From: Bacillota bacterium
Lineage (GTDB): Bacteria; Bacillota; Clostridia; Christensenellales; Aristaeellaceae
Length of the DNA: 6,984 nucleotides
Assembly (NCBI GenBank): GCA_023392755.1
Contig: JAEWNM010000194.1
Coordinates: forward strand, 1-6,984
Direction of reading: 5' to 3'
Shown: piece by piece, positions 1 through 4,391 of the stretch
Layout: the number at the start of each line of letters is the position of its first letter
Position numbering within the stretch: the stretch's first letter is position 1
Made by a program: the position numbers and the translations under genes
Notes under the pieces: model-generated
What the model was told of the DNA's origin: nothing
Databases searched by the model: none
Seen by the model: only the letters and a program-made list of their open reading frames with translations

Positions 1-33
1 GGATGAAGTCCTGCCTTTCGGTGGGGGTGGGGG

Positions 34-54
34 AAAAGGCCAAGCGGCCTTTTT
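34..54 (+). terminator. Rho-independent terminator
   Basis: The sequence AAAAGGCC, loop AAGC, GGCCTTTT forms a perfect 8-bp stem (34-41 with 46-53) ending in a run of five T. It most likely ends a rightward gene that lies before the window. Because the stem begins with four A it could also work on the opposite strand, where it would stop leftward transcripts from the gene ending at 321, but it lies about 270 bp beyond that stop codon. Confidence 0.8.
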
Positions 55-320
55 GCGCCCGGATGGGCACGGATGGCTAAACGCCTGTGACCTTGGGCGC
101 ATGACCATGGCGTATGATATTGTATTATATAGGGAGTTTCGAGATGGGACAAGGGAAGGAATGTAAAATAGTGCCTGTGTAAATATTTATATCACTATAT
201 CTATCGCAAAAGCGCAGAAGAGAAGCTAATGAGCAGATGAATATGACGCTTAGAAATGGTGAGCGCAGTGCATTTTCTATTTTACATACGTGATTGATTT
301 GAAGCAGAGTCTCTTTTGCA
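55..320. other. Intergenic stretch, no gene seen; change to AT-rich DNA
   Basis: No convincing coding region is visible. Composition changes at about 115 from GC-rich to AT-rich DNA, which I take as the left edge of an AT-rich island. An 11-bp perfect inverted repeat (ATGTAAAATAG at 161-171, CTATTTTACAT at 277-287) encloses about 105 bp of unremarkable sequence. A 12-codon frame at 144-182 has a weak AGGGAG upstream but nothing else in its favour. I see no clear terminator for the minus-strand gene that ends at 321. Confidence 0.5.
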
Positions 321-1520
321 TTAAGTTGAAATTGTCATTGTGTCATTTTCGCCTCGTGAATTTTCTTTTTTCTGAAGTTTCAATTTGTTTTTGTCTACAA
401 GAAGATTTATCACTGTAAAGCTTGAATCGTAATCATATTCTTTTGCTCCTAAAATATCTACAACAAAGTGTCTTAATCCAACATATGGTAAAGATTCTTT
501 TGCCTTTTTTAGTTCCGCTAACAAGGTATCCTCATCAATGGTTTTGAACTTTCTTTTTATTTCAGATGATGTCTCTGTTTCATCAATTAAATTTTTCACG
601 GCATCAGCTACGGCTTCCTTATCGGAAGGGCTGAGAGTGAATGTGCTTAATTTTGTATAAGCACTATCAATTATCGATATAATCTCATCGCACAATTGTT
701 TACATTTATCTGCTTCATTGCCTGTAAAGTAACTATTATGTGCGACTTTGTTTCTGTAGTAGTTCAGTTCCATCCACTTATTTTGGAAATCTTTTTGAGT
801 AAAGCAGTCTTTGAAATATTTATAGAAATTACCTTCAAGCACATCTTTTTGTAGATTTCTTAGGTCTTTTGCACTTCTAATCTTCTCTATAAGTGCTTGC
901 ACATTATCGGGTTTTCTGCTGCAAAGGACAGAATTTTCATTGAATAAAATGCTTCCAAGATCGTCAAAATCGATTAATATAACATCACTTTCAATTTTAT
1001 TAGTAGCAACAAAGATTTTGTCATTGCCTTTGCGTTTGTCAATTTTTTCAAGGGTTTCCTTTGGCATAACTAGCTTTGCCCATGTAGGTCCGAGGTTCCT
1101 TAAGAAAAAATCAGCTATAAACGCCCGTACCTTGTTCTCTAGTCGGTTTATGTAAGGATAAAGGTCACATGAAATACTCTGGGAAACCTCATCGTTTAGC
1201 ACCCTAATATTTGTAAAACCAATGTTATTTAGGTATTCAACAAACATAATTCTATAGTTATCCAAAAATAGCCTATCTTCACATTCAATAATAATTGTAT
1301 ACGCAACAGAGTATCTAGCACCCATTACCATTTTGTCAGTATCAAATTGCCTTATTTCGATGCAACATTTACTATTTCTATCAATTATTTTTCCGGCCGA
1401 GTCATCTGCTTCTGCTTGAGAAAATAGATTATCATATGCCAGCAAAGCGTGAATCAATGTCTTAACCGATTTCGATTTCACTTTTTCAGCATTATCTAAA
1501 CAAAGTATTTTATACTGCAT
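321..1520 (-). CDS. HEPN-domain protein (Swt1-like HEPN fold), possible RNase/defence protein
   Basis: This encodes a 399-aa protein of unproven function. The segment from about residue 121 to 290 reads like a HEPN domain of the Swt1-like type: an amphipathic first helix (LYPYINRLENKVRAFIADFF, about 121-140), a middle stretch with IDFDDLGSILF (about 183-193), and ELNYYRNKVAHN (about 251-262), which carries the R-x4-H signature with R256 and H261. In many HEPN proteins these two residues form a metal-independent RNA-cutting site. Residues 1-115 look like a mixed alpha/beta domain I do not recognise. The C-terminal part (about 343-385, YVGLRHFVVDILG followed by VINLLVDKNKLKL) resembles a small winged-helix fold, which is tentative. 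No signal peptide or membrane segment is seen, so it is likely cytosolic. An ATG at 1535 extends the frame by five codons, but its G lies inside GGAGG (1529-1533), which sits 8 nt before the ATG at 1520, so I chose 1520. The gene is strongly AT-rich compared with its neighbours and stands alone, suggesting transfer. No antitoxin or partner gene is adjacent. Confidence 0.72.
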   Translation of the reverse strand: MQYKILCLDNAEKVKSKSVKTLIHALLAYDNLFSQAEADDSAGKIIDRNSKCCIEIRQFDTDKMVMGARYSVAYTIIIECEDRLFLDNYRIMFVEYLNNIGFTNIRVLNDEVSQSISCDLYPYINRLENKVRAFIADFFLRNLGPTWAKLVMPKETLEKIDKRKGNDKIFVATNKIESDVILIDFDDLGSILFNENSVLCSRKPDNVQALIEKIRSAKDLRNLQKDVLEGNFYKYFKDCFTQKDFQNKWMELNYYRNKVAHNSYFTGNEADKCKQLCDEIISIIDSAYTKLSTFTLSPSDKEAVADAVKNLIDETETSSEIKRKFKTIDEDTLLAELKKAKESLPYVGLRHFVVDILGAKEYDYDSSFTVINLLVDKNKLKLQKKENSRGENDTMTIST

Positions 1521-1528
1521 CTCAGTAT

Positions 1529-1533
1529 CCTCC
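1529..1533 (-). promoter_or_regulatory. Ribosome binding site deciding the HEPN gene start
   Basis: GGAGG on the minus strand is 8 nt before the ATG at 1518-1520. It overlaps the alternative upstream ATG (1533-1535), which therefore has no properly spaced site of its own. This supports the shorter 399-aa product. Confidence 0.7.
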
Positions 1534-1578
1534 ATTTAATTTGTTGGTTAGAACGTAATAGATACAATTTTGTGTAAT

Positions 1579-1607
1579 AATATACCATAAAATCATTAAT
1601 ATAACAA
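1579..1607 (-). promoter_or_regulatory. Sigma-A type promoter of the HEPN gene
   Basis: Read on the minus strand, TTGTTA (1602-1607, four of six match to the -35 consensus) is followed after exactly 17 bp by TATATT (1579-1584, five of six match to the -10 consensus). Transcription would begin near 1572, giving a leader of about 50 nt before the start codon at 1520. AT-rich DNA gives chance matches, so confidence is moderate. Confidence 0.5.
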
Positions 1608-1840
1608 TAGTTGCACTGTACTTGGTTAAATTATCGTACATATGCTATGCTTGATTAATTATCGTATCTACGAGAAATAGTTTCTCATTATCTACAAGAT
1701 TTGCAGACATTGTTTTACTCCGCAGACGCAAGCCATATTTTGCGTACTTAATAGACAATATGATAAAAATAAATATTTTACGTGCTACAGATTGTGATAA
1801 GGTAAATGAGCAATACGGATATCAAGTCTACAGATTAATA
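1608..1840. other. AT-rich intergenic DNA upstream of the HEPN gene
   Basis: No credible gene is seen. A 10-bp direct repeat AATTATCGTA occurs at 1629-1638 and 1657-1666, just upstream of the minus-strand promoter. A small palindrome GAGAAA-TAG-TTTCTC lies at 1672-1686. A frame starting at 1760 runs into the GC-rich repeat to its right and has no ribosome binding site. The stretch is the right-hand part of the AT-rich island, which ends near 1850. Confidence 0.45.
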
Positions 1841-1955
1841 CCACCCCCTGTCACAGGCGGGTTGCTGGCAACCTGTTGTACCGGCACCTTTCAGCCCCCT
1901 TCGTTATACACCTCATCCGGCGATCCGCGCCACCTTCTCCTCAAAGGAGAAGGCA
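1841..1955. repeat. GC-rich intergenic repeat-like element with hairpins
   Basis: An abrupt GC-rich block follows the AT-rich island. It contains a 6-bp self-complementary pair GGTTGC/GCAACC (1860-1865, 1868-1873) and a perfect 9-bp hairpin CCTTCTCCT-CAA-AGGAGAAGG (1933-1953). On the minus strand the end reads as a hairpin followed by GTGGCGCGGATCGCCGGATG, which resembles the hairpin plus GGATGAGG-type intergenic repeats I recall as common in Clostridia genomes. Only one copy is in the window, so its repeat nature is from memory, not shown here. Confidence 0.45.
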
Positions 1956-2068
1956 TATATCATCGGGCATCATGACAAGGACTTTTCGCTGTTTCATATA
2001 GGAATAATTTCTATCCGTCTGCGCTTGCTTCTTGACATTCCAAAACATTTTTCCGGGCAAATCATAGT

Positions 2069-2098
2069 TTGACATCTCCACCATTTCTATAGTAAAAT
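2069..2098 (+). promoter_or_regulatory. Sigma-A type promoter for prfC
   Basis: A perfect -35 box TTGACA (2069-2074) is followed after 18 bp by TAAAAT (2093-2098, five of six match to the -10 consensus). The start point would fall near 2105, leaving a leader of about 280 nt before the prfC start. A second TTGACA at 2032-2037 has no matching -10 box. Confidence 0.6.
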
Positions 2099-2122
2099 AA
2101 CAAGTTGTCATGCAAACTATCG

Positions 2123-2169
2123 TGCTCCCCAGAGGGGAGCAACGAGGGGGCCGCAGCCCTCTCGTTTTT
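2123..2169 (+). terminator. Terminator-like hairpin in the prfC leader (possible attenuator)
   Basis: Two hairpins lie one base apart. The first is TGCTCCCC-AGA-GGGGAGCA (2123-2141), a perfect 8-bp stem. The second is CGAGGGGGC-CGCA-GCCCTCTCG (2143-2164), nine pairs with one G-T wobble, followed at once by TTTTTC, which is the form of an intrinsic terminator. It sits about 40 nt after the predicted prfC start point and more than 200 nt before the gene. AGAGGG (2131-2136) can also pair with CCCTCT (2157-2162), so an alternative fold would break up the terminator. This suggests, but does not prove, transcription attenuation. It may instead be part of an inserted palindromic element. Confidence 0.5.
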
Positions 2170-2186
2170 CAATCCGGAACCAGCGA

Positions 2187-2369
2187 CAGGCTTCGCCTGC
2201 TTTTATGGGCGTTGCCAAGCATTTGACCGCAGGCGAAGCCAGAAAAGGGCAACGCCCCGTGGTTTCGGAAGGATTTCGAAGAAATCCATTCCTTACACGA
2301 TTTCCTGGCCGCAAGACGCAGTCTTGCAAGGAAATCGTGCAAACTCGTTCAAATGCAGGCATTTGAACG
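2187..2369 (+). promoter_or_regulatory. Structured prfC 5' leader with serial inverted repeats
   Basis: Four perfect or near-perfect structures are packed here. GGCTTCGCCTGC (2189-2200) pairs with 2229-2240 over 12 bp, and GGGCGTTGCC (2207-2216) pairs with 2248-2257 over 10 bp; the two pairs interleave, which is pseudoknot topology. GGAAGGATTTC-GAA-GAAATCC-A-TTCC (2267-2292) is a hairpin with one bulge. CACGATTTCCT (2296-2306) pairs with 2329-2339 around an inner 7-bp stem (2311-2317 with 2321-2327). CGTTCAAATGC-AG-GCATTTGAACG (2346-2369) ends 7 nt before the Shine-Dalgarno. It matches no riboswitch class I recognise. It could be a regulatory leader or a palindrome-rich repeat element. Confidence 0.5.
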
Positions 2370-2376
2370 AAATACT

Positions 2377-2381
2377 GGAGG
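2377..2381 (+). promoter_or_regulatory. Ribosome binding site deciding the prfC start
   Basis: GGAGG lies 7 nt before the ATG at 2389. The in-frame ATG at 2383 is only one base from it, and the one at 2353 lies inside the 2346-2369 hairpin with no site of its own, so 2389 is the best start. Confidence 0.75.
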
Positions 2382-2388
2382 TATGTCC

Positions 2389-4011
2389 ATGCTGCCCACC
2401 CCCGGCACCGCAGAATTTCAGGCGACGCTGCACGAGCAAGTGAACAAGCGGCGCACCTTTGCCATTATCAGCCATCCGGACGCTGGCAAGACCACGCTGA
2501 CGGAGAAGCTTTTGCTCTACGGCGGCGCAATTCGCCAGGCTGGAAGCGTGAAGGCCCGCAAGGCCGAGCGCCACGCCACATCCGACTGGATGGAGATTGA
2601 GAAACAGCGCGGCATCTCCGTTACCTCCAGCGCGATGCAGTTTGAGTTTGACGGCTTCCGCATCAACATACTGGATACGCCGGGCCATCAGGATTTCAGC
2701 GAGGATACGTACCGCGTGCTGGTGGCGGCGGACGCGGCGGTGATGCTTATCGACGCGGCCAAGGGCGTGGAGGAGCAGACCATAAAGCTGTTTAAGGTTT
2801 GCCGCTTGCGTAACATACCCATCTTTACGTTTGTGAACAAGATGGACCGGGCCGCCAAGGACCCGTTTGCCCTGATGGAGGAGCTGGAGCAGGTGCTGGG
2901 CATACGCTCCTGCCCCATCAACTGGCCCATCGGCGTGGATGGCGACTTTCAGGGCGTGTATCACCGGGACAGCAAAATTATTGAGCTGTACACCGGCGGC
3001 GACCACGGCAAGAAAAAAGTGGAAAAAACAGAAATCGCGCTGGCCGATCCCGCATTGAACAGCATATTGCAGGCGCATTATAGAAAGCGTCTGGAGGATG
3101 AAATAGAGCTGCTGGACGTGGCGGGGGATATGTTTGATTTGGACGCGGTGCGAAAGGGGCAATTGACGCCGCTGTTTTTCGGCTCGGCGATTACTAACTT
3201 CGGCGTGGAGCCGTTTTTGAAACGGTTTTTGCAGTTCACGCCGCCGCCCCTATCCCGCAAAAGCGACAAGGGCGAGATAGCGCCCGAGGACCCCCAGTTT
3301 TCAGGCTTCATATTCAAGATACAGGCCAACATGAACCCGGCGCATAGGGACAGGCTGGCGTTTTTGCGGGTGGTAAGCGGCGCGTTTGAAAAGGGCATGA
3401 CGGTGTGGCACAGCGGCACCGACAAGGAAATACAATTGAAGCAGCCACAGCAGTTTATGGCCGACGAGCGGGAAGCGGTGGAGGAGGCCTGGGCGGGCGA
3501 TATCATCGGCCTGTTCGACCCTGGATTATTCGGTCTGGGGGATACGCTGGCCATTGGGCGCAGGCTGCGCTATGAGGACATACCCGTGTTCGCGCCGGAG
3601 CATTTTGCAAAGGTGCGGCCCATGGACAGCATGAAGCGCAAGCAGTTTGTAAAGGGCATTACGCAGCTTAGCCAGGAGGGCGCCATACAAACCTTTGTGC
3701 GCACGGAAACGGGCCGGGAGGAATTTTTAGTGGGCGTGGTGGGCGTTTTGCAGTTCGACGTGCTGGCATACCGCCTAAAGGGCGAGTACGGCGCGGAGAT
3801 ACTGATGGACAACCTGGCCTACAGGTTTGTGCGGTGGGTTACGGCCAGCCCAAAGCCCGTGGATGAGCTGAGGCTCACCTCCACCAGCGGCCGGGCCAAG
3901 GACAGCCAGGGCCGGGACGTGCTTCTGTTTGAAAACGAGTGGAGCGTGCGCCTGGCAGCGGAGAACAATCCGGGGCTTACGCTTGCCGAGACCGCCGCGA
4001 GACACGCGTAG
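2389..4011 (+). CDS. prfC: Peptide chain release factor 3 (RF3)
   Basis: Encodes a 540-aa class-II release factor, close to the usual length of about 530. RF3 is a cytosolic GTPase that binds the ribosome after peptide release and drives off RF1 or RF2. The GTPase motifs are all present: G1 SHPDAGKT (28-35), G2 RGISVTSS (74-81), G3 DTPGH (96-100), G4 NKMD (150-153) and a G5-like FGSA (about 264-267). The stretch HATSDWMEIEKQRGISVTSS just before and including G2 is diagnostic of RF3 rather than EF-G. A beta-barrel domain II follows at about 295-375 and the RF3 C-terminal domain ends with a typical YRFVRWV segment (about 475-481). The gene appears intact and ends in TAG. It has its own promoter and a long structured leader, and lies 380 bp before typA on the same strand. 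I see no clear terminator after it, so read-through into typA is possible. RF3 is non-essential in many bacteria and is absent from some Bacillota. Confidence 0.96.
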   Translation: MLPTPGTAEFQATLHEQVNKRRTFAIISHPDAGKTTLTEKLLLYGGAIRQAGSVKARKAERHATSDWMEIEKQRGISVTSSAMQFEFDGFRINILDTPGHQDFSEDTYRVLVAADAAVMLIDAAKGVEEQTIKLFKVCRLRNIPIFTFVNKMDRAAKDPFALMEELEQVLGIRSCPINWPIGVDGDFQGVYHRDSKIIELYTGGDHGKKKVEKTEIALADPALNSILQAHYRKRLEDEIELLDVAGDMFDLDAVRKGQLTPLFFGSAITNFGVEPFLKRFLQFTPPPLSRKSDKGEIAPEDPQFSGFIFKIQANMNPAHRDRLAFLRVVSGAFEKGMTVWHSGTDKEIQLKQPQQFMADEREAVEEAWAGDIIGLFDPGLFGLGDTLAIGRRLRYEDIPVFAPEHFAKVRPMDSMKRKQFVKGITQLSQEGAIQTFVRTETGREEFLVGVVGVLQFDVLAYRLKGEYGAEILMDNLAYRFVRWVTASPKPVDELRLTSTSGRAKDSQGRDVLLFENEWSVRLAAENNPGLTLAETAARHA

Positions 4012-4073
4012 GGATGACCCACGGCCTGCCGCCGGGGAGGCGGGGGACCGCAGGTTTGGACGCGGGCTGCCGT

Positions 4074-4285
4074 AGGGGCGATTATCAATCGCCCGCTTCC
4101 GGCGGACGGCGAACCGGGCATGGAAGGCAGGCCGCCCGCGAATGTCATCCTGAATGCGGCGAAGGATTTTTATCCACGGCTGAAGGATTCATCGGGGCGG
4201 CGGCATCACAGGGACAGGACGCGGCAGGCTGAAAAAGCCCGCGTTCATTAATGAGCATCTCCACGGGCGATTGATAATCGCCCCT
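4074..4285. repeat. Element bounded by 22-bp perfect inverted repeats
   Basis: Positions 4074-4095 and 4264-4285 are exact reverse complements of each other over 22 bp. Each arm is itself a hairpin, GGGCGATT-ATC-AATCGCCC on the left (4076-4094) and GGGCGATT-GAT-AATCGCCC on the right (4265-4283). The whole spans 212 bp and holds no gene. I see no target-site duplication outside it. It could be a small non-autonomous mobile element, or two independent copies of a dispersed palindrome in opposite orientation; short GGGGCGA...TCGCCCG palindromes are, from memory, common between genes of Clostridia. Confidence 0.6.
4143..4178. repeat. Dispersed-repeat-like motif (TGTCATCCTGA...CGAAGGAT)
   Basis: TGTCATCCTGAATGCGGCGA followed by AGGATTTTTATCC closely resembles a widespread intergenic motif, TGTCATCCTGAGC-GAAGCGAAGGAT, that I recall from many bacterial genomes. 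ATCCT (4147-4151) can pair with AGGAT (4163-4167), and GGAT then pairs with ATCC at 4171-4174, so the two small folds compete. Only one copy is present here. It sits inside the 212-bp element. Confidence 0.45.
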
Positions 4286-4329
4286 GCATTGGCCGGTGTT
4301 TGGCATTTTCCACTCTGCGATCATCAACA

Positions 4330-4343
4330 TGTTTCATGAAACA
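4330..4343. promoter_or_regulatory. 14-bp perfect palindrome upstream of typA (operator-like)
   Basis: TGTTTCATGAAACA is perfectly self-complementary and ends 48 nt before the typA start. It equals the ParB site consensus TGTTTCACGTGAAACA with the central CG missing. With this spacing it may not bind ParB, and it could be an operator for another dimeric regulator or a chance palindrome. No sigma-A promoter is clearly visible around it. Confidence 0.35.
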
Positions 4344-4373
4344 ACAACCGCCGCCCGTACCGCGGGCCAGCAA

Positions 4374-4380
4374 GGAAGGA
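4374..4380 (+). promoter_or_regulatory. Ribosome binding site of typA
   Basis: GGAAGGA lies 11 nt before the ATG at 4392, somewhat far but the only purine-rich site near the conserved start. The in-frame ATGs at 4296 and 4329 would add residues that do not resemble TypA proteins. Confidence 0.55.
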
Positions 4381-4391
4381 AAATATATTAT

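Noticed and set aside
144..182. 12-codon frame with a weak AGGGAG upstream
   Set aside because: Too short and without conservation evidence; chance occurrence is likely in gene-free DNA.
1760..1975. 71-codon plus-strand open frame
   Set aside because: No ribosome binding site, and its second half runs through the GC-rich hairpin repeat at 1841-1955; no recognisable protein.
1841..2369. CRISPR array or riboswitch of a known class
   Set aside because: The repeats are inverted and unlike each other rather than regularly spaced direct repeats, and no known riboswitch core was recognised.
2105..2443. 112-codon plus-strand open frame
   Set aside because: It covers the inverted repeats of the prfC leader and overlaps the prfC start; the protein looks like translated palindromes.
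2293..3162. 289-codon minus-strand open frame opposite prfC
   Set aside because: Antisense shadow of GC-rich coding sequence; prfC on the other strand carries all conserved motifs.
3939..4232. 97-codon plus-strand open frame over the end of prfC
   Set aside because: Out of frame with prfC and continues into repeats; no ribosome binding site or recognisable protein.
4296..4391. 32-residue N-terminal extension of TypA
   Set aside because: It does not resemble TypA N-termini and begins in repeat-adjacent DNA; the start at 4392 matches the family.
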